Assembly (NCBI RefSeq): GCF_011601315.1
Contig: NZ_JAAORA010000002.1
Coordinates: forward strand, 372,001 to 436,000
Source: Candidatus Chlorobium masyuteum
GTDB lineage: Bacteria; Bacteroidota; Chlorobiia; Chlorobiales; Chlorobiaceae
Length of the DNA stretch: 64,000 nt
Reading direction: 5' to 3'
Shown here: positions 56,167 through 64,000 of the stretch, one piece after another
How positions within the stretch are numbered: the first letter of the stretch is position 1
Layout: each line of letters opens with the position of its first letter
Notes under the pieces: generated by a model
The model's database searches: none
Seen by the model: the letters and a program-made list of their open reading frames with translations, nothing else
What the model was told of the DNA's origin: nothing
Program-made: the position numbers and the translations under genes

Positions 56167-56823
56167 ATGAAAGATCCGGCGGAAAAATTCCTTACAGCTG
56201 CTGAACGGCAGCATATTGAGGCGCGGGTTGCGGAGGCGGAAAAGCGCACCGCCGGAGAGATCGTGGTTATGGTGGTTCCCTCCAGTTATCACTATCCGCT
56301 TGCCTCAATGCTCGGCAGTCTCCTGACAGCGATGATTATCTCCATTGCCGTGACCTTTCTCTATGAGCAATTTATCGGCAAGGAGAGTATGTGGTTCTTT
56401 CCTGCTCTTTTCAGTATAGTGTTCATTTTTGTTCACGAAGTGATCAGGCGGGTGCCTCTGCTCAAACGCATTTTTGTTACCCGTTCCGACATGAGAGAGG
56501 AGGTTGAGGAGGCGGCTATTCAAACCTTTTATTACCGGGATCTCAACCAGACGGTTGACCATACCGGCATTCTCATCTACATCTCCCTCTTCGAGCACCA
56601 CGTGCGTGTTATTGCCGACAAAGGTATCAATGACAGGGTGAACAAGGATGCCTGGCAGGAGATTGTTACGACCATTGTCGGCGGCATCCATGCCAAAACA
56701 CAGGCCGCAGCAATTGCTACAGCGGTTGATCGTTGTGCAGATATCCTCTCCACTCATTTTCCGCTCAAAGCCGGTGACCGCAATGAGCTTTCCGACGAGG
56801 TTATTATCGGCGCAGGAAAATAG
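56167..56823 (+). CDS. TPM-domain membrane protein
   Basis: A 218-residue protein with an N-terminal TPM-like segment (EKFLTAAERQHIEARVAEAEKRTAGEIVVMVVPS), two transmembrane helices (about 46-68 and 76-95), then a second half (VDHTGILIYISLFEHHVRVIADKGIND) that completes the domain. ATG 56167 (MKDPAEKF) is preferred over an ATG at 56095 that would begin inside the B3 repeat. It belongs with the LemA-TPM operon; function is not known. Confidence 0.83.
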   Translation: MKDPAEKFLTAAERQHIEARVAEAEKRTAGEIVVMVVPSSYHYPLASMLGSLLTAMIISIAVTFLYEQFIGKESMWFFPALFSIVFIFVHEVIRRVPLLKRIFVTRSDMREEVEEAAIQTFYYRDLNQTVDHTGILIYISLFEHHVRVIADKGINDRVNKDAWQEIVTTIVGGIHAKTQAAAIATAVDRCADILSTHFPLKAGDRNELSDEVIIGAGK

Positions 56824-56832
56824 GGCACCGCT

Positions 56833-57156
56833 ATGAAACACCTCTTTACTCCAAACACCATGAGCCAGTCAGGCGAGGTCTACCTGCTCAGGGAGCTGCT
56901 TGACAGGGAGGAGATTGCATGCACCATCCGCAACGAACATCTCTCCATTGCTTCAGGTGAGCTTGCGCCCCAGGAGTGCCTTCCGGCACTCTGGATTATG
57001 CATGACTCCGACTATCCCCGTGCCTGCGAGTTGAAGGCGGCATGGCGGAGCTCACTGCTTGAAACGCATCCCCAATGGGTTAGCCCGGATTGCGGCGAAG
57101 CGATTGAAGGGCAGTTCAGTTCATGCTGGAAGTGCGGGCGGCAAAGCGACGAGTAA
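56833..57156 (+). CDS. DUF2007-like protein with C-terminal zinc-ribbon-like motif
   Basis: A 107-residue protein starting at ATG 56833, 9 bases after the TPM gene. The pattern SGEVYLLRELLDREEIACTIRNEHLS matches DUF2007, a putative signal-transducing fold. The tail has Cys-x-x-Cys pairs (PDCGEAI, CWKCG) that could bind zinc, and I infer a small cytoplasmic adapter. It ends the LemA operon. Confidence 0.75.
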   Translation: MKHLFTPNTMSQSGEVYLLRELLDREEIACTIRNEHLSIASGELAPQECLPALWIMHDSDYPRACELKAAWRSSLLETHPQWVSPDCGEAIEGQFSSCWKCGRQSDE

Positions 57157-57393
57157 AAACTTGTTTTCATCCGCATCCTGTTCACCCCTTTTGATCACTT
57201 CTTCAATGAAAATATTTCGCCGCTCTGTTTTGCAGGAAATCAGGATTCGTATATTGGCTTTACTTGCATGGTTTACCTTGTTTTACCATGAACAGTTTGT
57301 CCTGGATCACGGGAAAAAACGTATTTTTCTCTTTAAGGATGTTTTTTTACGCTCAGCGGCAATATCGCTCAACAACTTTAGTATAGGGTAGTT

Positions 57394-58491
57394 ATGAAAA
57401 AAACCGCATTGTACGACTGGCATGAAAAGGCCGGAGCAAAAATTATCGATTTTGGCGGCTATCTGATGCCGGTTCAGTATGCGGGCATTATTGCCGAGCA
57501 TAGGGCAGTGCGGAGTGCTGCGGGGCTTTTTGATGTCTCCCACATGGGCAACTTTTATGTCAGGGGCAAAAGAGCACTGGAGTTCCTTCAATCCATGACG
57601 ACCAATGACATCTCCAAAGCCGCAGACGGTCAGGCACAGTACAATCTCATGCTCTATCCGAACGGGGGTATTGTGGACGACCTGATTATCTATCGTATTG
57701 ACAGCGAAACCTTTTTTCTCATTGTCAACGCAAGCAATGCTCCGAAGGATTATGCCTGGCTGCAGGAGCATATCGGCGCTTTTGAGGGAGTTGTGCTTGA
57801 AGATCATACCGATCGTCTCTCGCTGATTGCCCTGCAGGGGCCGCTGGCGCTGAATATTCTTTCGAGAGTATTTCCTTCGACAGAAGTCAACTCGCTTGGA
57901 TCATTTCACTTCTGCAGTGCGCTGTTCAATGGTTCGGAGGCGATCATAGCACGAACCGGTTATACCGGAGAGCAGGGTGTTGAGATCTGTCTTTCGAATG
58001 AACAGGCGCAACCGTTATGGGAAGCGCTCATGGAGGCGGGAAAAGAGGATGGTATTCAGCCAATCGGTCTGGGTGCCCGTGATACGCTTCGCCTTGAGAT
58101 GGGTTATTCACTTTATGGCCATGAGATTGATCAGGATACCAATCCGCTTGAAGCCCGTCTGAAGTGGGTGGTCAAGATGGAGAAGGGGCATTTTATCGGT
58201 AAGGAGGCCTGCCAGCAGGTTGAAAGTAACCTCCAGAGGGGTGTTGCCGGATTCTCGCTTGAAGGTCGGGTGCTTCCCCGCCAGCATTTCAAGGTCTATA
58301 ACCGTGACCGCCAGGAGATTGGCTGGGTATGCAGTGGCACCCAGTCACCGACGCTGCAGGAGCCGGTAGGTACCTGCAATATTGTTCGCCAGTATATAAA
58401 ACCGGGAACACCGATTTTTGTGGAAGTTCGTGGTGGTTTCCACAGCGGTGTGATCAGGAGTCTGCCGTTTGTTACAACCTCTCTGGGTTGA
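57394..58491 (+). CDS. gcvT: Aminomethyltransferase (glycine cleavage T protein)
   Basis: GcvT transfers the aminomethyl group to tetrahydrofolate and releases ammonia. At 365 residues it has the standard length. The N-terminal folate region (GGYLMPVQYAGIIAEHRAVRSAAGLFDVSHMG), TNDISK, and GYTGEQGVEI are typical, with the C-terminal GVIRSLPFV. GGGTAG lies just before ATG 57394. The 237-base upstream gap shows no glycine riboswitch by eye. No gcvH or gcvP is adjacent. Confidence 0.96.
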   Translation: MKKTALYDWHEKAGAKIIDFGGYLMPVQYAGIIAEHRAVRSAAGLFDVSHMGNFYVRGKRALEFLQSMTTNDISKAADGQAQYNLMLYPNGGIVDDLIIYRIDSETFFLIVNASNAPKDYAWLQEHIGAFEGVVLEDHTDRLSLIALQGPLALNILSRVFPSTEVNSLGSFHFCSALFNGSEAIIARTGYTGEQGVEICLSNEQAQPLWEALMEAGKEDGIQPIGLGARDTLRLEMGYSLYGHEIDQDTNPLEARLKWVVKMEKGHFIGKEACQQVESNLQRGVAGFSLEGRVLPRQHFKVYNRDRQEIGWVCSGTQSPTLQEPVGTCNIVRQYIKPGTPIFVEVRGGFHSGVIRSLPFVTTSLG

Positions 58492-58521
58492 CGGTACAAG
58501 TTATCAAGGAGTGAGTGCACC

Positions 58522-60939
58522 GTGAAAATGAAAAGAGAGAAAAAAGCAGCCAAAGGGAGTGCACCGGACAGGACGATGCTCAAAAAGGAGATCATCGGCA
58601 TTGCTTTTATGCTGGGCTCTCTCTATTTGATCTGTGCCATCCTGAGTTTTCATCCCGATGATGAAGCGAGCTTTGCGGCTCTTCGCTGGTATGATATATT
58701 CGGCAAAGCCGCCAGTGATGTTGCCGAGAGTATCCATAACCCTTTCGGCCTCCTTGGTGCGCGGCTTTCGGCGTTCTTTATCAACTCCTTTCTTGGTTAT
58801 CCGGTTATTCTGCCTGTGCTATCCATGTTTTTCTGGGGATGGTCACTGCTTCGGGCAAAAAGTCTCAAACCAGCGCTCTTCTTTTTTCTTTACAGTGTGG
58901 TTATCTCCATTGTTGCGGCTTCCATGTTCGGACTCACGTCAGCACCATTCAGTGATGTCATGGCCGGAACAATCGGGCGTATGCTTGCCGCACTGCTTTC
59001 AACGGTCATAGGATTTACCGGCGCATGGGTTTTGCTCGGTGTGATTGCCGTAGTGCTCACCTTCTATATGGGCAAAAGTGTGTTTGCGGCACTCTCACGA
59101 ATTGTTGTTACGGTCATGAGAGCGGCCAGCGTCCCGGCTGAAGCCATCAGGTCGTGGAATGAAGAGCGTCAGGAAAAAAGGGCCGAAAAGAGAAGAGTAA
59201 AACAGGAAGAGGCCTTGCGGAAAAAGGAGGAGCAGATGCGATCTGTTCCGGCACCGGTTATGCAACCGAAGGAAGAGCATCGTCAGGCAGTTCCGCTCAC
59301 TTATGATGAACCTGCTCTGCCGGCGGACGCAACTCCGGCTGCATCTACCACCCTGCAGCAGTTGATCTCCCAGGTTCCCGGTGAGCCTGAGATGATTATT
59401 CATCAAACCGTTCGGGAAAAAGAGGCCGATCTTGATGAGCGTCGTCTGAAAGTACAGACCAGGGACCGTGAAGCTTACCGGTTTCCCTCGATTGACCTGC
59501 TGGAAAAGGTACCTGAGGATAATGACCATATCGATGAGCATCACCTCGCCGAAAGCAAGCGGAAGCTGCTTGAGAAGCTTGCGATCTACAAGATTGAGGT
59601 CAAGAGAATATCAACAACGGTAGGCCCCCGTGTGACCCTGTTTGAACTGGAGCTGGCGCCGGATGTCAAGGTGAGCCGGGTTAAATCCCTTGAGAATGAT
59701 CTTGCCATGGCTCTTTCCGCCCGCGGAATCAGGATCATTGCTCCTATTCCCGGTAAAAATGCGGTCGGAGTCGAGATTCCCAACGGAAAGCCGAAAACGG
59801 TCTGGCTTCGCTCGGTGCTTCAGGTTGAAAAGTTCAAAAACAGCAAGATGGTTCTGCCGATTGTACTCGGCAAAACCATTGCCAATGAGGTCTACATTGC
59901 TGATCTGGCGACCATGCCGCATCTGTTGATAGCCGGTGCAACCGGTGCCGGAAAGTCGGTCTGTATCAATGTTATCATATCAAGCCTGCTCTATGCATGC
60001 AGCCCAGACAAGGTCAAATTTGTGATGGTTGATCCGAAACGGGTTGAACTCTTTCAGTACCAGCATCTGAAGAACCATTTTCTCATGCGTTTTCCCGGTA
60101 TTGAGGAGCAGATCATAACCGATCCACAGAAGGCGGTCTATGCCCTGAAGTGTGTGGTCAAGGAGATGGAGCTGCGTTATGAGACCCTTGAAAAGGCGGG
60201 TGTGCGCAATATCGGTGACCTTAACCGCCGTTTCCCTGAAGAGGCGCTGCCCTATATTGTTGTGGTCATTGATGAGCTTGCCGATCTCATGATTACGGCC
60301 GGACGTGAGGTTGAAGAGCCGATCATCAGGATTGCCCAGCTTGCCCGTGCTGTCGGTATTCACCTCATTGTTGCCACCCAGCGCCCTTCGGTTGATGTCA
60401 TAACCGGTATTATCAAGGCTAACTTCCCTTCACGAATTGCTTTTCAGGTGGCAAGCAGGGTTGATTCCCGCACCATTCTCGACAGCTCGGGTGCCGATCA
60501 GCTTCTTGGAAACGGTGATATGCTCTTTCAGCCTTCCGACCAGCCAAAGGCGATGCGTATTCAGGGGCCCTATGTCTCCTCGGGAGAGGTGGAGGCAATT
60601 ACCTCCTTTATCGGTTCCCAGCATGCGCTCAAGAATCTCTGTGTGCTTCCGGCTCCCGATTCCCAGAAAGGCAACGGATCCCAGTCATCCGGAAGTACGG
60701 AGAAGGATGGGAGGGACAGCATGTTTGAGGAGGCGGCACGTCTTGTGGTTATGCATCAGCAGGCCAGTGTTTCGCTTCTGCAGCGTCGTTTGAGGCTCGG
60801 GTTCAGTCGTGCGGGAAGAGTGATGGACCAGCTTGAGTTCAGCGGGATTGTCAGTGAAGCTGACGGCAGTAGAGCAAGGGAAGTCCTCATCAATAACGAG
60901 GACTCCCTGGAACTACTGTTGAGAAATCTGGACGGGTAA
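58522..60939 (+). CDS. ftsK: DNA translocase FtsK
   Basis: An 805-residue FtsK/SpoIIIE protein. Four transmembrane helices lie in about 18-190. A charged linker follows (about 200-330), then the alpha domain (350-440), the motor with Walker A GATGAGKSVCIN and Walker B VVIDELADLM, and the C-terminal gamma winged helix (LLQRRLRLGFSRAGRVMDQLE). It pumps DNA at the septum and activates XerCD at dif. The start is GTG 58522 with AAGGAG 10 bases upstream; an ATG at 58528 is possible. Confidence 0.96.
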   Translation: MKMKREKKAAKGSAPDRTMLKKEIIGIAFMLGSLYLICAILSFHPDDEASFAALRWYDIFGKAASDVAESIHNPFGLLGARLSAFFINSFLGYPVILPVLSMFFWGWSLLRAKSLKPALFFFLYSVVISIVAASMFGLTSAPFSDVMAGTIGRMLAALLSTVIGFTGAWVLLGVIAVVLTFYMGKSVFAALSRIVVTVMRAASVPAEAIRSWNEERQEKRAEKRRVKQEEALRKKEEQMRSVPAPVMQPKEEHRQAVPLTYDEPALPADATPAASTTLQQLISQVPGEPEMIIHQTVREKEADLDERRLKVQTRDREAYRFPSIDLLEKVPEDNDHIDEHHLAESKRKLLEKLAIYKIEVKRISTTVGPRVTLFELELAPDVKVSRVKSLENDLAMALSARGIRIIAPIPGKNAVGVEIPNGKPKTVWLRSVLQVEKFKNSKMVLPIVLGKTIANEVYIADLATMPHLLIAGATGAGKSVCINVIISSLLYACSPDKVKFVMVDPKRVELFQYQHLKNHFLMRFPGIEEQIITDPQKAVYALKCVVKEMELRYETLEKAGVRNIGDLNRRFPEEALPYIVVVIDELADLMITAGREVEEPIIRIAQLARAVGIHLIVATQRPSVDVITGIIKANFPSRIAFQVASRVDSRTILDSSGADQLLGNGDMLFQPSDQPKAMRIQGPYVSSGEVEAITSFIGSQHALKNLCVLPAPDSQKGNGSQSSGSTEKDGRDSMFEEAARLVVMHQQASVSLLQRRLRLGFSRAGRVMDQLEFSGIVSEADGSRAREVLINNEDSLELLLRNLDG

Positions 60940-60946
60940 GGGAATT

Positions 60947-61207
60947 TCAGACGGATTCTACGCGGACAATCTCGGGATTAGCCTTTTTGATTGCCTGCTC
61001 AACACCTGCACGCAGGGTGAGTGTGCTCATGGGGCATGAGCCGCATGCACCGAGCAGCTTGACATCAACAACCATATCCTTTGAAATCCCTACAAGCTGG
61101 CAGTCGCCGCCGTCAACCTGAAGGTAGGGACGTACGGTTTCAAGTGCAGCTATGACCCGGTCGTAAATTGCATCACTGTTTGGAAGATAATCCTTGCTGG
61201 TGCTCAT
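60947..61207 (-). CDS. NifU-like C-terminal domain (NFU) Fe-S carrier
   Basis: An 86-residue protein that is only the NFU domain. Cys55 and Cys58 in LLGACGSCPMS bind a bridging Fe-S cluster in the dimer. VRPYLQVDGGDCQLVGI is also typical. It delivers clusters to client proteins, which a phototroph using Fe-S reaction centres needs in quantity. It lies downstream of the Mrp ATPase gene on the same strand. Confidence 0.93.
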   Translation of the reverse strand: MSTSKDYLPNSDAIYDRVIAALETVRPYLQVDGGDCQLVGISKDMVVDVKLLGACGSCPMSTLTLRAGVEQAIKKANPEIVRVESV

Positions 61208-61323
61208 GATCTGAATAGTTTTGTAATGATTAATAGTGTTTCCGGCCTGAGATTCATAGCATTAATATTAAACCTCCGCCGCAAAAAAACAACAAGGGAG
61301 CGCTTTTAATTTCCGGAATAACC

Positions 61324-62442
61324 TTATTTCGCTGCGGCGCATTCGGCATTGGTTATAGAAACCCTGCGGGCTACCTCCATCGCTGCACGGTTGACCGCTT
61401 CGGATGTTGCCGAGCCTGAATGGCCAAGAACATAGGGAGTGCCGTTGTCGCCGTCTTCGCGAACTTCACGGTCAATAGGGATTGAGCCGAGGAATTCAAG
61501 CCCGTGGGTTCTGGCGAAGTTCTCTCCTCCATGGTGGCCGAAAATGTAGTCTTTGGTGCCATCCGGAAGTTCGTAGTAGCTCATATTTTCAACCAGCCCG
61601 AGAATAGGTACATTCACCTTGCGGAACATGCTGACTGCCTTTGATACATCGGCAAGGGCAACATCCTGTGGTGTCGTAACGATAACCGCGCCGCTCAGCG
61701 GAATGGTCTGGACAAGGGTGATCTGAATATCACCGGTACCGGGAGGCATATCGAAAATCAGGTAATCAAGCTCATTCCAATCCACCTCATTGATGAACTG
61801 TTTGATGGCACTTGACGCCATGGGGCCCCGCCAGACAACTGCGGTATCAGTGTCAACCAGAAAGCCGATCGACATCAGTTTCACGCCATATTTCTCAAGG
61901 GGAACCAGATTCTTGTTCACCACTTCCGGTTTAGCATCAAGGAGTCCGAACATCGTCGGAATACTCGGCCCGTAGAGATCGGCATCAATCAGGCCGACTT
62001 TTGCTCCTGTTCCGGCAAGCGAGACCGCAAGGTTTACGGCAAAGGTTGATTTTCCGACACCGCCTTTTCCGGATGCTACGGCAATGATGTTTTTGACATT
62101 TTTCAGCGGTTTTTCGCTGCAGCAGGTGTGTTGCCCTTCGTGATGGTGCTCTCCATGCTGGTGGCCGTGATGGCCGCAGGAGGAGGTGACTTTCGAGCTC
62201 ATGGTTACCTCAATGGCAGAAACTCCCGGTACCTGTGCGTTTACTGCCGCTATACAGGATTGCTTGATCTGCTCTTTGAGCGGGCATGCCGGTGTGGTAA
62301 GCGTTACCGTAAACGAGACCCTGTTTCCGCTCTCAATCCGGACATCGGATATCATGTTGAGTGTAACGAGATCCCTGTTCAGGTCAGGGTCATTGACGGT
62401 ACTGAGCGCTGCGATAATTTGCGCTTCTGTTATGATGGACAT
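61324..62442 (-). CDS. mrp: Mrp/ApbC-type Fe-S carrier ATPase with His/Cys-rich linker
   Basis: A 372-residue protein. The N-terminal MIP18-like (DUF59) domain is at 1-88; the P-loop ATPase starts at about 117 with deviant Walker A GKGGVGKST (125-133). The linker 89-108 contains eight His and three Cys in twenty residues. The usual C-terminal CxxC of Mrp (after ENMS) is replaced by YYELPDGTKDYIFG. So the standard cluster ligands are absent, while a possible metal site lies in the linker. ATG 62442 fits. Confidence 0.92.
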   Translation of the reverse strand: MSIITEAQIIAALSTVNDPDLNRDLVTLNMISDVRIESGNRVSFTVTLTTPACPLKEQIKQSCIAAVNAQVPGVSAIEVTMSSKVTSSCGHHGHQHGEHHHEGQHTCCSEKPLKNVKNIIAVASGKGGVGKSTFAVNLAVSLAGTGAKVGLIDADLYGPSIPTMFGLLDAKPEVVNKNLVPLEKYGVKLMSIGFLVDTDTAVVWRGPMASSAIKQFINEVDWNELDYLIFDMPPGTGDIQITLVQTIPLSGAVIVTTPQDVALADVSKAVSMFRKVNVPILGLVENMSYYELPDGTKDYIFGHHGGENFARTHGLEFLGSIPIDREVREDGDNGTPYVLGHSGSATSEAVNRAAMEVARRVSITNAECAAAK

Positions 62443-62516
62443 ACGACTGTGGCGATTAATGGTTAAGAGCGGTGCTCGTAGAAACAGATGATCAGCTTTC
62501 AGAGAGTGACTGCGCC

Positions 62517-63830
62517 TTATTTCTGCATGAAGCGAAGCGAAATCGGTACCCCTTCAAGCGAGAATGTTTCACGCAGCTTTTTTTCAAGAAACTTGATGAA
62601 ATTGGTCTGCACAAGTTCCGGATCATTGCAGAAAAATGCAAATATCGGCCAGTGGGATTCGATCTGGGTCATATACTTGATTTTCAGCTCCTTGCCGGTT
62701 CTGCTTGACGGGTGCTTTTGCTGTAGAGTCTCTTCAAGGAAGCGGTTGAGAGCACTGGTGCTTATTTTACGGGAGCGGCTTTCACTGATCTGCTGTGCGG
62801 TATCAATGGCGCGGTAGAGATTCTTTTTGGTCAGCGCTGAAATAAACAGAACCGGTATGTAGCCGAGGTTGCCCATGCTGGAGCGAAGGTTATCCTCGTA
62901 GATTTTGCTGGTCTTTGAATCCTTTTCAATCAGGTCCCATTTATTGACGAGAAGGAGTGCGCCTTTTTTCTTCTCGACCGCCATATTGATGATTTTCAGA
63001 TCCTGCTTTTCGATGCCGGGTGTGGCATCAAGCATGACGAGAGCAACATCGCAGCGCTCAAGTGCTTTTTCTGTCCGGAGCGAACTGTAATATTCAATTC
63101 CCCGGTCGATTTTGGTGCGTTTTCTCAATCCTGCGGTATCAATCAGAACGAACTCCTGCTTTTTGCGGGTAAACCGGCTGTCAATGGCGTCTCGGGTTGT
63201 GCCTGCTATGCTTGATACGATATGGCGGTTTGAATTGAGCAGCGCATTGACAAAGCTTGATTTGCCTACATTCGGCCTGCCGACGATGGCAAGGCTTATG
63301 GCTGAGTCCTCTTCATCAGGAACATCTTCAAGTTCGGGGAATGTTTCAAGGATATCGTCGAGCATATCCGCAACACCGCTGCCATCTTTTGCCGAGATGA
63401 AGTATGGCTTGGTGAATCCGGTACTGATAAAGGATTCAGCCTCGATAATGAGCTGGGGGGATTCGACCTTGTTGACCGCAAAGAAGAGCTGCTTGTTCTG
63501 GAAGTTGCGTTTCAGAAGCTTGCCGAGTTCGAGATCCTCGTAGGAGAGTCCGGCACGGGCATCGGTGACGAAAACAATAATATCGGCATCGCGAATGGCC
63601 ATCAGGGTCTGCTCAAGCATCGCCTTGCTTATGAGGTCGCTCTCGGCGTTGTAGCCGCCGGTATCCATCAGGAGAAACTGTTTTCCCTGCCATTCTCCAT
63701 CCGCGATGTGGCGGTCCCTTGTCACGCCGGGCGTACTGTCAACAATGGCGCTTCGCTGGCGCAGGATTCTGTTGAAGAGGGTCGATTTGCCGACATTGGG
63801 TCGGCCCACCAGTGCGATTAAAGGCTTCAT
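62517..63830 (-). CDS. der: Ribosome biogenesis GTPase Der (EngA)
   Basis: A 437-residue double GTPase. G1 motifs [11 protein letters not shown] and [11 protein letters not shown] mark the two G domains, followed by DTGG and DTAG G3 boxes and the KH-like C-terminal domain ([28 protein letters not shown]). It matures the 50S subunit. The order der-mrp-nfu on the minus strand is consistent with cotranscription. Confidence 0.97.
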   Translation of the reverse strand: MKPLIALVGRPNVGKSTLFNRILRQRSAIVDSTPGVTRDRHIADGEWQGKQFLLMDTGGYNAESDLISKAMLEQTLMAIRDADIIVFVTDARAGLSYEDLELGKLLKRNFQNKQLFFAVNKVESPQLIIEAESFISTGFTKPYFISAKDGSGVADMLDDILETFPELEDVPDEEDSAISLAIVGRPNVGKSSFVNALLNSNRHIVSSIAGTTRDAIDSRFTRKKQEFVLIDTAGLRKRTKIDRGIEYYSSLRTEKALERCDVALVMLDATPGIEKQDLKIINMAVEKKKGALLLVNKWDLIEKDSKTSKIYEDNLRSSMGNLGYIPVLFISALTKKNLYRAIDTAQQISESRSRKISTSALNRFLEETLQQKHPSSRTGKELKIKYMTQIESHWPIFAFFCNDPELVQTNFIKFLEKKLRETFSLEGVPISLRFMQK

Positions 63831-63935
63831 AACAGCAGATGCAGTCTTGGTAAAAAAAGTTGGTCCGGGCTCCCCTGGAATTCCTTTTTAGATATAAGGT
63901 ATAATTTGTAGAATTAAGTGAAATAATTTACATTG

Positions 63936-64000
63936 ATGAACTTTATTTTTCGGAAAAGTCCAGTTAATCCTATAGTACAGCATGAGCAAGACGTTAAGTT
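63936..64000 (+). CDS. Start of a plus-strand gene, cut by window end
   Basis: ATG 63936 opens a frame to the end: MNFIFRKSPVNPIVQHEQDV and onward. The basic start with FRKxP is like that of amino-acid permeases of the APC superfamily, but twenty residues cannot prove this. It diverges from der across about 105 bases, so a promoter pair is expected there. Confidence 0.4.
   Translation, partial: MNFIFRKSPVNPIVQHEQDVK

Noticed and set aside
57157-57393. Glycine riboswitch before gcvT
   Set aside because: I could not find the conserved glycine-aptamer core; the region looks like an ordinary leader.

Overview
The window is a near-gapless stretch of a bacterial chromosome, most likely from a green sulfur bacterium (Chlorobiaceae; Chlorobium, Pelodictyon or Prosthecochloris type). 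The lineage call rests on a chlorophyllide reductase subunit BchY among housekeeping genes, BshC (Chlorobi make a bacillithiol-type thiol), a region 1.1-less primary sigma factor of the Bacteroidetes/Chlorobi kind, a GlmU-like nucleotidyltransferase of that group and tandem HU-SPOR proteins. Species cannot be fixed from sequence reading alone. About 50 protein genes are supported. I saw no rRNA, tRNA or CRISPR array.

Layout. 0-9.5 kb: xseA, an HU-HU-TM-SPOR protein overlapping bchY, a shared terminator, frr and rpmE on the minus strand, then recG, rsgA and a succinate-semialdehyde-type dehydrogenase. 9.5-15.7 kb: a minus-strand signalling cluster with a hybrid histidine kinase, a FIST sensor and two paralogous LuxR-like regulators with coiled coils. 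15.9-28.1 kb: LMW-PTP (no ordinary start codon), lipid kinase, GlmU-like enzyme, trpG/pabA, LOG-family protein, a haem-binding protein, a small HTH regulator, bshC-surE, a type Vd patatin/outer-membrane barrel protein, accD and thyX. 28.3-33 kb: clpP, valS and the primary sigma factor.

33.1-44.7 kb is the accessory region. It holds a RAYT transposase between REP-like repeats, a secreted unknown protein, a 1,755-residue helicase-nuclease followed by an HNH endonuclease (a candidate anti-phage module with foreign-looking codon use), DinB, an acid phosphatase, a small HTH/DUF2442 pair split by a repeat element, and an Xre-RES toxin-antitoxin pair. 44.7-64 kb returns to core genes: SAM hydrolase, lptG, an M16 peptidase, uvrB, rsh (ppGpp), a LemA-TPM-TPM-DUF2007 operon, gcvT, ftsK, nfu, mrp, der and the start of a rightward gene.

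Three repeat systems run through the window. (1) A roughly 142-bp element with about 17-bp terminal inverted repeats, in four copies; two copies have a perfect 4-bp target duplication, so it behaves like a MITE. Two copies sit so that their end supplies the Shine-Dalgarno sequence of the next gene. (2) A roughly 70-bp hairpin element sharing the right end of the first, found between genes of operons, including inside the Xre-RES pair. (3) A 15-bp REP-like motif flanking the RAYT gene in inverted and direct orientation.

The strongest candidates for something undescribed are the helicase-nuclease/HNH module, the mobile hairpin element that rewires translation starts, and an Mrp ATPase that lacks its CxxC motif but carries a His/Cys-rich linker.
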